DNA of 64,000 bases, taken from the NCBI GenBank assembly GCA_032622095.1, contig CP136064.1, forward strand, positions 215,464,205 through 215,528,204. Reading direction: 5' to 3'. The notes under the pieces were generated by a model. The model saw only the letters and a program-made list of their open reading frames with translations, had not been told where the DNA came from and did no database searches. Source of the stretch: Siphonodentalium dalli. Its lineage: Eukaryota; Mollusca; Scaphopoda; Gadilida; Siphonodentaliidae. The position numbers and the translations under genes are program-made. This document shows, in pieces, positions 42,101 to 46,398 of the stretch (position 1 is the first letter of the stretch; each line of letters starts with the position of its first letter).

Positions 42101-44336
42101 AAAACCTGATAACTGATTCGTAAATAAGTATATGTATGTATCTGTACATCAACTATCACAACTTGTTGATGGCAATACTATTCATCGTCTCCTATTCTGA
42201 CATTAATTATGTAATTTATTATCACCACTGATAGTACAGCAAGTCGCGATCTTGCATGACCTGTCATAACGGCTACTATTTCCGGAGAAGTCAGCGGATT
42301 TATTGCTAGGCCGGCAAATATTCGAGGTGGTGAAGAATAACATATTGCCCCCGAAGCCGAAGAAATAGTAATTTAGGGGCATAAAATCGGATTATGCATC
42401 TTTAAATTATTATTACCGAAAAAATGATTGGAACAAAAAGAAAAAAATTAAGAGATTAGACGCTCCACAGATTCCATTGAAGTTGAATAAATAGTGGGAA
42501 TGATATGAACACAATTCAAATTGGCCATGTATCTAGGTATATAAATCTATTATAGGAGTATCTCTAAAGGGTCGCAATTCTATAAAAAAATTATTGGGAT
42601 TTAGTGGATGAGTTTAATAAATATTGAATAGAATTGCAATGAATTTGGGATCCTTTTTATCACATAATCACATTTTAGCAAGGAAAAACAATCTCAAAAT
42701 GGCTGGGGTTAAAACAAATATCATAATAATATTCTAATAACGTGTCTTACTTAAAAATATGAGGCCAGGTTTATGGGCTAATTATGTGATAAACTTTAAG
42801 TAATAAACAGCATGGTTCTTCAGGCAGTGTTCGCGCTGGATCGAAAAAATTTGTGGCCAAATGAAAAAAAGTTTGGCCTAATGTTTTTTTGCCAAATTAA
42901 AAAATACTTAGGCCAAATTAATCCTCATTTTCTCGGCGTTTCACAATTAATGAATAAAATATTTGTTTTAAACTTTATTGTTACTCAGAATAAAAACATA
43001 ACTAAAACAACCCAAAAACAACTTTAAAAACAATATTATACAAACATAGGTATGTGTGATATCGTACAGACAGATCAATTCATGTAAAGCATTAATACAA
43101 AATACGGCGGGATTTCACATCCAACCATATGCAAAAAGCCCGGTGAAAATCAAAGTCAGAAATTTTTCATCGCAGAAGCGATGGACTGTTCTGCTTTGGC
43201 TATGGTTGTTACTTGTATTTCCTTTATGATTTTACTCTCCTTCAACATTTGTTCAGATGCACTATGGGAGTTGTTACCTGAAATGAAATTCGCAAACATT
43301 AAACTAACATTCTATGTAATTATAATCACATAAATCCGCTAAACCAATTGTAATAACTCTTATGTCACTGACACCATGACGGTCGCTAACAATAGCTTAT
43401 TATAGTAAGGTGATAACTGTTGAATATCTATTGTATTCAAATCTTTTATGATGTGAAGGCAGGTGGATATTAGACGGGATGCAGTTTATGACACATTACG
43501 TAACCATTGAGTTAAGAACTGTTCGCCTGTACATCCAATTAAGGGAACAATGGATTTAGGTATTTTATCTTACAGACTGCCTAATCAACAAAAAATTACA
43601 TAACCAGTGTACAGATTAAGTGTTTTGACGATTAGGCTGGTTAAATGTTAGAGCTTACCTGTTGCTGTCTCGGTGAAGTTTGATTATGTGCAGTGAATGT
43701 GAATGATGTATACTATTCTGATCAGCCAATGTATTGGACATTACAAAAATACTCCATAAAACAACAGCGTCATCACTAGATATTCACTTATTCATTGATA
43801 ACAACTCTCTTCAAAGCATACATGTTTACATAGTCGGTGTCATCGACCGCGTATAAACAAAAATCTGCATATTTGTTGGACCGTTATGGTGAGATATTTC
43901 TGAAGTACGAAATATTGTCATCGCCTAACTTCGTCTTGAATGTCGATCTATTCAGCGCTTTTAATTAGCGTTCCAGCTCCATGCTTTCCATCTCCAATCG
44001 AGGTAAAAAAACACTGTCTTCAGGGTTCTTGCAGTTTGCTGAATTTTTCTTGCGGTCAAGGTCCCACGACTACATTGAAGCTGTCTTTCATTTCTTATGT
44101 GAATTCATCAAATATTTCAGGAGGAACAAAAGAAAAAAGCAACAGTGATAACAGCCGAGGGAGATTCAAAGGCTTCCGAGCTCATCTCCAAAGCATTGAC
44201 AGAAGCTGGAGACGGTATAATCGAACTGAGAAAACTTGAGGCGGCCGAGGATATAGCTTACCAGTTGTCACGATCTAGGAATGTTGTTTACTTACCCACA
44301 GGCCAACAGACACTCTTATCCTTACCACAAATGTGA
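3106..44336 (+). CDS. PHB1: Prohibitin 1 (mitochondrial inner-membrane SPFH protein)
   Basis: Prohibitin 1 assembles with prohibitin 2 into ring complexes in the mitochondrial inner membrane. These act as chaperone or scaffold for respiratory subunits and regulate the m-AAA protease. Joining 3106-3193, 14093-14254, 17931-18073, 26104-26220, 28197-28292 and 44121-44336 gives 273 codons plus TGA, against 272 residues in human PHB1. Each junction has GT and AG and keeps the frame. The N-terminal hydrophobic anchor is about residues 10-29, the SPFH/PHB domain about 26-187 and the coiled coil about 177-250. The protein is collinear with vertebrate PHB1, including [20 protein letters not shown] and [16 protein letters not shown]. 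Residue 258 is Val where human has the phosphorylated Thr258; Tyr259 is kept. An extra Met ends the protein. All introns are loaded with transposons. Identification is very secure; exact use of the exon 5 acceptor is the one open point. Confidence 0.96.
3280..3514 (+). pseudogene. LINE ORF2 C-terminal fragment, left part
   Basis: A + strand frame reads [19 protein letters not shown] and then [14 protein letters not shown] and [11 protein letters not shown]. This matches the segment after the reverse-transcriptase core in many animal non-LTR retrotransposons. It is cut at GTTCTTCTA (3506-3514) by the MULE and resumes beyond it at 6606. The left edge is approximate. The copy is 5'-truncated and has no complete ORF. 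Confidence 0.75.
3506..3514 (+). repeat. Candidate 9-bp target-site duplication, left copy
   Basis: GTTCTTCTA occurs here and again at 6606-6614, immediately outside the right end of the MULE. Nine base pairs is the usual duplication length for Mutator-like elements. On the left, about 7 extra bases lie between this word and the start of clear terminal-repeat similarity at 3522, so the exact left end of the element is uncertain. Confidence 0.65.
3522..3647 (+). repeat. MULE left terminal inverted repeat with six GTTTCGTAC-type motifs
   Basis: Six copies of a nonamer close to GTTTCGTAC are spaced along the arm (one variant is GATTCGTAC). The right arm at 6481-6605 repeats the same order in reverse complement, including the variant. 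Iterated words inside MULE ends are likely transposase-binding sites. Confidence 0.85.
3769..6108 (-). CDS. MULE transposase with PHD and FLYWCH zinc fingers
   Basis: Four - strand exons, 6108-6027, 5908-4815, 4696-4485 and 4288-3769, join across GT-AG introns into 635 codons plus TGA with no internal stop. Residues 10-63 form a C4HC3 PHD finger (C10, C13, C26, C29, H34, C37, C60, C63, with W58 in the usual place). Residues about 173-228 form a FLYWCH-type finger (YWWC, GC, HQQHNH). The catalytic core has D346 in YIDGTF, D413 in TMDFEKA and E533 in NNDTEGWHR, with the C434-x2-H437 pair typical of MULEs between D and E. The motif AANFDIEMT is repeated at about 90 and 109. The enzyme would cut and paste DNA at the flanking terminal repeats. 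The start is the first ATG that supplies the first PHD cysteines. Splice sites are inferred from frame and consensus. Confidence 0.87.
6120..6480 (-). promoter_or_regulatory. MULE leader region with an internal direct repeat
   Basis: Non-coding DNA between the transposase ATG and the right terminal repeat. It should hold the transposase promoter, read leftward. An imperfect direct repeat of about 65 bp (near 6215-6285 and 6340-6410) carries CTTCTAAAGACTAATCA and GTAACAACATACC in each copy. Confidence 0.45.
6481..6605 (-). repeat. MULE right terminal inverted repeat
   Basis: Reverse complement of the left arm at 3522-3647, again with six GTACGAAAC-type words. The outermost 12 bases match in 9 of 12 positions; further in, the match is almost perfect. 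The second GTTCTTCTA follows directly at 6606. Confidence 0.85.
6606..6928 (+). pseudogene. LINE ORF2 C-terminal fragment, right part, with ATAG tail
   Basis: Continues the LINE interrupted by the MULE. One frame reads [20 protein letters not shown] and then [20 protein letters not shown], the usual last block of a non-LTR ORF2. It is one frame off the left part, so an indel disables it. The element ends in an (ATAG)n repeat near 6908-6928, the kind of microsatellite tail left by target-primed reverse transcription. Confidence 0.72.
6993..7776. mobile_element. Inverted-repeat element with 45-bp ends
   Basis: The left arm contains CGCCTAACTCGAAATATCGA and then GCGCTTTTAATT. The right arm (about 7732-7776) contains AATTAAAAGCGCATGTCGAT and then TCGAGTTAGGTGTTGAAC, its reverse complement with few mismatches. 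The interior has no convincing ORF. No clear target duplication was found. A non-autonomous DNA transposon is the simplest reading. Confidence 0.6.
7809..8597. mobile_element. TA-flanked inverted-repeat element
   Basis: The ends read CTCTAGTGATCCGAATAA (7811 onward) and TTATTCGGATCACTAGAG (to 8595), a perfect 18-bp inverted repeat, and TA stands outside each end. TA duplication suggests a Tc1/mariner-type MITE. The right subterminal part repeats CCACCCCCTACTATTATTCC and related words two or three times. No transposase is encoded. Confidence 0.72.
8598..9381. other. Intron 1 stretch without a gene; small hairpin at 8858
   Basis: No coding signal. At 8858-8898 a hairpin pairs CCCGTTATTTAGTAAA with TTTACTAAATAACGGG across a 9-base loop, a perfect 16-bp stem. 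The open frame at 9116-9385 is hydrophobic by base composition only and resembles nothing known to me. Confidence 0.4.
9382..9690 (-). pseudogene. LINE ORF2 3' fragment with zinc knuckle
   Basis: Read on the - strand, this frame gives [20 protein letters not shown] followed by a helical C-terminal tail and a stop at 9382. The Cys-Cys-His-Cys spacing (C-x2-C, then H-x4-C) is the C-terminal zinc-binding motif found after the reverse transcriptase in several LINE clades. Only the last roughly 100 codons are present. It is antisense to PHB1. Confidence 0.65.
9700..10082. other. AT-rich intron DNA
   Basis: Low-complexity AT-rich sequence with no recognisable gene or repeat. Confidence 0.35.
10090..10192 (-). 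repeat. tRNA-like SINE head, degenerate
   Basis: On the - strand the sequence reads GGAGCTCAGTGGTCCAGTGG, then TTAGCGTGTCGGACTTGTA and a B-box-like part. This is the layout of a tRNA-derived SINE promoter. The acceptor stem and anticodon arm do not fold into a working tRNA, so I read it as a SINE or tRNA-derived relic. Confidence 0.4.
10193..11440. other. GC-rich patch of unknown origin, possibly a retroelement fragment
   Basis: The base composition changes sharply from AT-rich to GC-rich at about 10860-11410. On the - strand, 11016-10579 is open for 145 codons and ends in a stretch rich in Lys, Glu and Ala ([20 protein letters not shown]) and then a basic tail ([11 protein letters not shown]). 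This could be the remains of a retroelement ORF1, but no zinc knuckle or other motif proves it. Overlapping + strand frames are probably composition artefacts. Confidence 0.3.
11765..11957 (+). repeat. About 127-bp tandem repeat, interrupted by an insertion
   Basis: Units starting AAGTAATAACTT and containing AAAATAATCTCA and AAACAAAATAACGACAAAAC repeat about 2.4 times. The array stops at 11957 inside a unit and resumes at 12801, running to about 12905. The break is filled by the CAGGG-ended element. Confidence 0.75.
11958..12800. mobile_element. CAGGG-ended inverted-repeat transposon, hAT-like
   Basis: The ends are CAGGGTTTCCGCTAT and ATAGCGGAAACCCTG, a perfect 15-bp inverted repeat, flanked by the direct repeat CTTTATC (11951-11957 and 12801-12807). 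The surrounding tandem repeat shows the uninterrupted target. CAGGG ends and a 7-8 bp duplication fit hAT, but no transposase is encoded. A right-end fragment (AGCGGAAACCCTGG) recurs at 26376-26394 in intron 4. Confidence 0.8.
12908..13767. other. Intron 1 stretch without a gene
   Basis: AT-rich sequence with short frames only. A 60-codon frame at 13490-13672 has no recognisable motif. No repeat shared with the rest of the window was identified. Confidence 0.35.
13768..13962. mobile_element. TTAA-flanked MITE, family G, right portion
   Basis: Shares AAATAAGCAGAC, the palindrome around GTTCAACAAACGACC and the end TATAGAAAGGGTTAA with the complete copy at 55350-55606. The right TTAA is at 13959-13962; the left terminal part is missing. 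Confidence 0.6.
14093..14254 (+). CDS. PHB1: PHB1 coding exon 2
   Basis: Encodes residues 30-83 and the first base of codon 84, from [10 protein letters not shown] to PVVTGSK: the start of the SPFH domain and its most conserved block. The acceptor TTTCAG precedes 14093 and the donor is AAAG|GTTACA. This exon is almost identical in protein sequence to vertebrate PHB1. Confidence 0.96.
14255..14984. other. PHB1: Left part of PHB1 intron 2
   Basis: Intron DNA with no gene or repeat recognised. Intron 2 as a whole runs 14255-17930. Confidence 0.5.
14985..16150 (+). pseudogene. 5'-truncated non-LTR retrotransposon reverse transcriptase
   Basis: An open + strand frame carries the reverse-transcriptase motifs [19 protein letters not shown] and [11 protein letters not shown], then [14 protein letters not shown]: the palm with the YADD active site and the following block. 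It starts in mid domain (truncated 5' end). It shifts frame near 15595 and meets an in-frame TGA at about 15717-15723. The C-terminal part then runs in another frame to [10 protein letters not shown] and a stop at 16030. The 3' end shows TTAAGTAA-type repeats at about 16127-16150, a LINE tail. It is a dead copy in PHB1 intron 2, sense to the gene. Confidence 0.87.
16151..16493. other. Intron 2 stretch without a gene
   Basis: AT-rich intron sequence; nothing recognised. Confidence 0.35.
16494..16713. mobile_element. Long fold-back MITE, family J, complete copy
   Basis: A 220-bp near-perfect palindrome begins TACAGTAATGCTCTAA and ends in its complement GAGCATTACTGTA. The arms carry CCACAGCAGAATTATGGGTA and CTTTTCAGGATTTAGTCGGA, and the turn is near TCTCACTGAGAG. 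Related copies are at 53332-53505, 58115-58208 and 58614-58721. Confidence 0.8.
16714..17930. other. PHB1: Right part of PHB1 intron 2
   Basis: AT-rich intron with no gene. It ends in the acceptor TTTCAG at 17930. Confidence 0.5.
17931..18073 (+). CDS. PHB1: PHB1 coding exon 3
   Basis: Encodes residues 84-131 ([15 protein letters not shown] to EILKAVV) in the centre of the SPFH domain. The motif [18 protein letters not shown] is diagnostic of prohibitin. The donor is GTG|GTATGT at 18073/18074, phase 0. Confidence 0.96.
18332..18730. mobile_element. TTAA-flanked MITE, family A, copy 2
   Basis: The ends AGGCCCACTTAATTTTCGAA and TTCGAAAATTAAGTGGGCCT form a perfect 20-bp inverted repeat with TTAA outside on both sides (18332-18335, 18727-18730). 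The subterminal parts are also inverted (CATTTGGAAGAGGA against TCCTCTTTCAAATG). Non-coding. Confidence 0.82.
18980..19358. mobile_element. TTAA-flanked fold-back MITE, family C
   Basis: Long inverted arms pair AGGCATGGATGGCCTTCGC with GCGAAGGCCATCAGTGCCT. They continue through CACATCCATTAAAA and GCCATAAACAG to a central GTTATGTAAACA against TGTTTACATAAC. TTAA bounds both ends. The right TTAA (19355-19358) is also the left TTAA of the next element. Confidence 0.8.
19355..19773. mobile_element. TTAA-flanked MITE, family B, copy 1
   Basis: The left end is AGGTACTCAATCC; the right part has ATATTTTTTACCCCCGAGGC and GCCAAAGAAATAGTAA and closes with TTAA at 19770-19773. It matches the complete copies at 50743-51090 and 56404-56698. 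No ORF of interest. Confidence 0.75.
21217..23878. mobile_element. Tandem-repeat element X, copy 1
   Basis: Begins TAGCTCAACTTACTTTTGTA with a short hairpin (CTCAACTTAC against GTAAGTTTGAG) and a CGTCCGTCGTCCGTGTGTCC leader. About 15 copies of a 152-167 bp unit follow (GGCGCGGGCTACAGGTCGTA, ACATGTAGATGGGAACGAGT, GCCAGCAGCCATCTTGGATT). It ends AAGTTGAGCTACAGTGTCAT and CTTTCAT. The empty site in the other family D copy fixes its limits and shows no long target duplication. Long frames inside are repeat artefacts. A Helitron-like origin is possible; no transposase is present. Confidence 0.82.
24369..25801. mobile_element. Tandem-repeat element Y, copy 1
   Basis: Starts TATGCCCCCGACTTGAAGTC with a CCGTCCGTCCGTAC leader. 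It then has four units carrying GCATTATTGTTCAGCAACCG and CTGGGCAGATTTA; spacing is about 173 bp and then about 345 bp. It ends GTCGGGGGCAAATGCC and ACCTCTTG. The second family D copy (50401-50440) reads straight through the site, so the insertion left little or no duplication. Confidence 0.8.
25919..26036. repeat. Family I hairpin repeat, copy 1
   Basis: Carries GAATGAGGTCTCCAGAGGGT and its inverted partner ACCCTTTGGGGACCTAAT around TGCTAGCCCGC. Related hairpins lie at 46998, 57480, 60790, 61090 and 61410. It lies directly beside the end of the TTAA element, 70 bp before PHB1 exon 4. Confidence 0.6.
26104..26220 (+). CDS. PHB1: PHB1 coding exon 4
   Basis: Encodes residues 132-170 ([20 protein letters not shown] to LDDISL), the end of the SPFH domain. 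Flanked by TTACAG and GTGAGT; phase 0 at both ends, length 117 bp. Confidence 0.96.
26405..26735. repeat. Diverged tandem-element core
   Basis: Contains GAAGTTATGGCCCTTAGAGC and AATCTTTGGTACAGCCATGA, the kind of alternating phrases (a TTTGGTATG-like and an AGTTATGGCCCTT-like phrase) seen in the tandem units of elements Y and W. The ends are not visible. Probably an eroded member of the same class. Confidence 0.4.
26845..27350. mobile_element. Hairpin-start tandem element Z
   Basis: The left end pairs GTCCCCCGAA with TTCGGGGGGAC across a T run. A CGTCCGTCCGTCTG-type leader follows, then two units containing GAGTACCTTCATGGTGTAAT or GGGTACCTTCATGGTGTATT. The end is GTCGGGGGACACTGTGGTCG. Same plan as elements Y and O. 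Short frames are by-products of the CCGT leader. Confidence 0.65.
27369..27417. repeat. Family E MITE arm
   Basis: TTAACTCTTTCATGATGGGA and GCTGCACTGGTGCAGCATTA match one terminal arm of the family E fold-backs. The other arm is missing; element X copy 2 begins at the break. Confidence 0.55.
27418..28026. mobile_element. Tandem-repeat element X, copy 2, 5'-truncated
   Basis: Three to four units of the same 160-bp type as 21217-23878, then the shared right end CCAAGTTGAGCTACAGTGTT followed by ATTGACACTTTCAT. It lacks the left hairpin and CCGT leader. Confidence 0.75.
28086..28196 (+). repeat. PHB1: 78-bp tandem duplication of the exon 5 acceptor and exon start
   Basis: The segment from TTAACATTCTTACATTATAT through the acceptor TTCCAG (28113-28118) to CTGGCTGTTGA (about 28162) is repeated 78 bp downstream. 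The upstream copy has a full polypyrimidine tract and AG. If used it would open exon 5 at 28119 and add 26 in-frame codons, [14 protein letters not shown] and then 12 codons translated from intron sequence. The downstream copy encodes the family-conserved THLTFG form and is taken as the main exon. Confidence 0.85.
28197..28292 (+). CDS. PHB1: PHB1 coding exon 5
   Basis: Encodes residues 171-202 ([20 protein letters not shown] to YLVEK), the start of the coiled coil by which PHB1 pairs with PHB2. Acceptor TTCCAG, donor AAG|GTGAAA, 96 bp, phase 0. A duplicated upstream acceptor at 28119 could extend it by 78 bp in frame. Confidence 0.94.
28434..28640. repeat. Hairpin-start element V, left end
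   Basis: TGTACCCATACCATAGTATG forms a hairpin with GGTACACATA, followed by GTCGACGTCCGGATTGACCA and a GTCTATCTGTCTGTCCGT leader. This is the start structure of the tandem-repeat class. The right end was not found. Confidence 0.5.
28641..30815. other. Intron 5 stretch without a gene
   Basis: AT-rich intron. The only shared word noted is GGGTTAAACATCTGCCGATC followed by GGCCTCTCGTTT (30010-30051). It recurs in reverse complement near 63609-63647 and may be the end of an otherwise unrecognised repeat. Confidence 0.4.
30816..31015. mobile_element. Family H inverted-repeat element, partial copy
   Basis: Begins TTTTTCCGGCAAGGAAAGCC and CTCACTGAACTATATGG, then runs through GTCATCAGGAGGGTTAAAAT and CTCCCGGTCAATCAGTGCTC. 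This is the reverse complement of the right half of 40884-41173. The other end is lost. Confidence 0.65.
31016..34149. other. Intron 5 stretch without a gene; hairpin at 33099
   Basis: No gene is supported, although frames of 111 codons (31404-31069, -) and 143 codons (33086-32655, -) are open. At 33099-33125 ATCTCGTCGC pairs with GCGACGAGAT in a perfect 10-bp stem. The phrase TCTGCGTTTGTGAACACG follows twice, about 40 bp apart. Confidence 0.4.
34240..34735 (+). repeat. About 165-bp tandem repeat, three units
   Basis: Phrases such as TTTCCAACAGAGTCC, TCCTTCTATTGC and CATATAAAGCACGGTTACA recur at 34270-34380, 34410-34540 and 34566-34710 with 10-20% divergence. The units differ from all other tandem repeats in the window. 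Confidence 0.65.
34736..34950 (+). repeat. GC-rich retroelement-like fragment K, copy 1
   Basis: Shares GTTGATTCGG, ACCAATCTTC, GGTGGGGAAGACTCGT and AGCGCACCAGCCAAC with 37800-38005, and part of this with 38755-38960. Much more GC-rich than its surroundings. Each copy starts and stops differently, as expected of pieces of a longer repeated element. No diagnostic domain is present. Confidence 0.5.
35070..36660. mobile_element. Hairpin-start tandem element W
   Basis: Starts TAGCTCACCTGAGACGAAGT with CTCCGGTGGAGCTATAGTCA, whose parts can pair (AGCTCACC, GGTGGAGCT), then a CGTCCGTCCGTCCATCCGTC leader. Units of roughly 150-170 bp follow with GGTTCATATTTGGTGTGGAT, CAGATTTGTTCAAATGAGGT and AGCCAGGGCCATAACTC. 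A second leader-like start at about 36050 (GAAGCTATAGTCATCACTTC) shows that the array was duplicated or that two copies adjoin. A run of 19 G lies at 35981-35999 between them. Confidence 0.65.
36661..37319. other. Intron 5 stretch without a gene
   Basis: AT-rich. A short direct repeat (TAATTTCAAGTTAGATTTGG and TAATTTCAAGGTAGATTTTG) at about 36981-37030 is the only structure seen. Confidence 0.35.
37320..38560 (+). repeat. GC-rich retroelement-like fragment K, longest copy
   Basis: The block AGAGTGGGTCTTGTCCCCCT, GGAATCATACTCCCTC, ATATGTCCAGGCCTGCTCC occurs at 37390-37450 and again at 38038-38096. Between them is the fragment shared with 34736 and 38755. The + strand is open over 37780-38271 (163 codons, Pro, Gly and Ser rich) and other frames overlap, which reflects GC content. 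It ends in an acidic stretch ([10 protein letters not shown]) before a stop at about 38494. A retroelement gag remnant is possible but unproven. Confidence 0.4.
38755..38960 (+). repeat. GC-rich retroelement-like fragment K, copy 3
   Basis: Shares CAATCTTCAAGGGCGAAAGC and CATTGGAGGCTGTTCTGG with the other K copies. About 200 bp with abrupt ends. Confidence 0.5.
39272..39349. repeat. Family H end fragment
   Basis: ATCCATATAGTTCAGTGAGG and GCTTTCCTTGGCGAAAAA match the right terminus of the family H element at 40884-41173. It abuts element O. Confidence 0.6.
39376..40880. mobile_element. Hairpin-start tandem element O, with a nested Y-type element
   Basis: Starts TATACCCCCACTTTCGAAGA, pairing with AATGGGGGGTATAC, then a GTCCGTCCGTCCGTCACG leader. 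Units contain AACTATGAACCGATTTCAAT and AATAATTTTT. The end is CCACCGTGGGGGTATGCTAG. It is split at 39607-40519 by a Y-type element. A deleted, inverted copy lies at 58960-59235. Non-coding. Confidence 0.78.
39607..40519. mobile_element. Tandem-repeat element Y, copy 2, nested in element O
   Basis: Begins TATGCCCCCGATCTCCGATG with GGGGGTATATAGTGGAG and a CCGTCCGTCCTTCCGTCC leader. Four units of about 170-180 bp follow, with GTTTCAACTCATAACTTTGG, TTGATCTTTGGTATGCTAAT and GACCAGCCGGGGGGACAA. The end is CAGTCGGGGGCG followed by GTGCACTTG. Left and right ends agree with copy 1 at 24369-25801, but the units have diverged. Insertion was into a TTA|TTT-type site, as in copy 1. Confidence 0.75.
40884..41173. 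mobile_element. Family H inverted-repeat element, complete copy
   Basis: The ends AATTTTTCCTTAAGGGAAGC and GCTTCCCTTAAGGAAAAATT are inverse, with CCGAACTGAACTAT continuing the repeat inside (about 34 bp in all, few mismatches). The 290-bp interior is non-coding and GC-richer. Partial copies are at 30816 and 39272. The superfamily is unknown. Confidence 0.75.
41174..43939. other. Intron 5 stretch without a gene; family B fragment at 42344
   Basis: Mostly unrecognised AT-rich intron. At 42344-42405 TTGCCCCCGAAGCCGAAGAA and ATAGTAATTTAGGGG, then TTATGCATCTTTAA, reproduce the right end of the family B MITE. No coding signal was seen. Confidence 0.4.
44121..44336 (+). CDS. PHB1: PHB1 coding exon 6 (last)
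   Basis: Encodes residues 203-273 and TGA: the coiled coil ([20 protein letters not shown]) and the conserved tail ([33 protein letters not shown]). Acceptor TTTCAG at 44120. Val258 replaces the usual Thr; the protein ends one residue (Met) later than human PHB1. Confidence 0.96.
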   Translation, partial: EEQKKKATVITAEGDSKASELISKALTEAGDGIIELRKLEAAEDIAYQLSRSRNVVYLPTGQQTLLSLPQM

Positions 44337-44670
44337 GGAGAAATCATAGTATAGTGCACAGACTATTATGAATGTGGTGCCTCTCAGTGTGTCAGCTGTT
44401 ATTACCCCTCAATGAGTAAAAACACCCACGCCCGAGTAATAACAGCTTGAATTCCAGCACTGAGAACTATGGTTCTATCAAATTCTCTAGAACCGTTAAT
44501 GGAGAATACCTGTGTATAAATATCAATCACTTTCAGAAAGAAAAAAAACGTACCCAGCGAATAATTACATTATTTTCATTAATTCATTTGCTGTTTTTGC
44601 AGGTCCAATTCTTGCATATGTGATTCCTACAATAGTGCTTGATTGAATAAATGTGTTCATGAGAGGCATA
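44337..44670 (+). terminator. PHB1: PHB1 3' UTR with poly(A) signal
   Basis: AATAAA at 44646-44651, 310 bp after the stop codon, is the first canonical polyadenylation signal, and the sequence then becomes T and G rich. The cleavage site is expected within about 30 bp after it. Confidence 0.6.
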
Positions 44671-45190
44671 TAGGGCTAGTTGACAATATAGGGCTAGTTG
44701 ACACTATTGGATTAGTTTCTGTATTGGCATACAAATGTAAATAATCCTGATTTCTATTGATGTCACTAAAGTGAATAATGATTCAATGTTTTACAATGAG
44801 GACGGGTATGCACAGACCAGATTAATGAGCTGAGTATATGTTTTAATGCCTTTGTTTAGTGATTTTTAAGAAGGGCTTCGAGGTTATTGGGTTTCTGGCA
44901 AACAGGAGATGATGATCATCATCAAATCGACCATATAACTCGGTGATATTGGATAAAATTTTAGTGAAACCCCGAATTCTTGGTTCATAAATTGAAACTG
45001 GTAATTAATGCATGGAGGTCAGTCCCCCCATAGCAATCCTTGTCAGTATCAATCAACCCATGCTAGTGCTAAATCTCAAATATATGAAGGTAGTCATCAC
45101 TCATTCAGTATGTTCTGTTTATTATTGAAAAACAAATCATGAATTTATATAAATCATATAATAAAGCTTAAAGATTACCGATTTATTTTG
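44671..45190. other. Intergenic DNA downstream of PHB1
   Basis: A short direct repeat, TAGGGCTAGTTGACA, occurs twice near 44679-44702. Otherwise nothing is recognised. Confidence 0.35.
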
Positions 45191-45196
45191 TTTCAT

Positions 45197-45678
45197 ATTC
45201 CCACTGGGAGCTTTGATTATAATACCACTGGGAGCTTTGATTATAATCCCACTGGGAGCTTTGATTATAATCCCACTGGGAGCTTTGATTATATTCCCAC
45301 TGGGAGCTTTGATTATAATCCCACTGGGAGCTTTGATTATATTCCCACTGGGAGCTTTGATTATAATCCCACTGGGAGCTTTGATTATATCCCACTGGGA
45401 GCTTTGATTATATTCCCACTGGGAGCTTTGATTATATTCCCACTGGGAGCTTTGATTATATTCCCACTGGGAGCTTTGATTATAATCCCACTGGGAGCTT
45501 TGATTATATTCCCACTGGGAGCTTTGATTAAAATCCCACTGGGAGCTTTGATTTAATCCCACTGGGAGCTTCGATTATATTCCCACTTGGAGCTTCGATT
45601 ATATTCCCACTTGGAGCTTTGATTATAATCCCACTGGGAGCTTTGATTATATCCCACTGGGAGCTTTGATTATATTCC
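45197..45678 (+). repeat. 24-bp minisatellite, about 20 units
   Basis: The unit is CCCACTGGGAGCTTTGATTA plus TAAT or TATT. Most units are 24 bp, a few 23 bp. Variants alternate at the last bases, and the right-hand units carry CTTGGAGCTTCG. Because 24 is a multiple of three, both strands are open over long stretches (the - strand would give an NQSSQWEY octapeptide repeat). The 23-bp units break the frame, and no gene is supported. Confidence 0.93.
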
Positions 45679-45753
45679 TATTGTGGTCTTGTTTTCACGG
45701 AGAAGGGAATGAATAGACTTGGAACCCGGGAAACTACCGGCTAACACTTCCAT

Positions 45754-46355
45754 TAGGGTTGCCACGACTATGAGTTTTCATAATCGACTAATCGATGGTT
45801 AGTCAATTAATCGTTCATATATGCGGCCTATGTTACACACGGATAAACAAGTGATAAATGCGAAATTACAATGACTACTTTACATCCAGTCTGAACACAG
45901 TTATAAACTGTCAGTCAGCAGGTTTGTCCTTCTGAGGCCCCCGCCCGTCATCGGCCACCTAAACTCAAATTTGCGCAGCCGGTAAACGCCCTCCTCGTCA
46001 TTATTCCCGCGGACGAGAATTTTTTATAATATCTGTCCAGTCAATCAATGTTCCTCGTGCACATGCATCGCGGTGCCAATAGAAAGCGTGTGGAATTGTC
46101 GCATATATATTGAAAACAGACTATAGTTAGTTTTGAAGAGAATCCCATTGTTTATCGATTACGTCAACTGACATATAGAGCACTTAGTTTATTTCGCGGG
46201 CTTCGTGTGCACGCGCGCCTCTTGTTAATTACAAATTAATAGTTTATATAGATGATATAAACTTGTTACGGATTAACTGTCTAGTAACTTTGAACATTCC
46301 ATGTCCCGCGAACTTTCTGACTTTGTGAATAATGGTCAGCTTAATGTGAATAATG

Positions 46356-46398
<43 letters not shown>

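Larger units (their letters stand above)
28293..44120 (+). other. PHB1: PHB1 intron 5
   Basis: A 15.8-kb phase-0 intron from GTGAAA to TTTCAG, the largest in the gene. It holds several tandem-repeat elements, inverted-repeat elements and GC-rich retroelement-like pieces, with long plain AT-rich stretches between them. Confidence 0.88.

Noticed and set aside
45137-45562. A 141-codon repeat protein with NQSSQWEY units
   Set aside because: The frame is a by-product of a 24-bp minisatellite; 23-bp units shift it and no flanking coding sequence exists.
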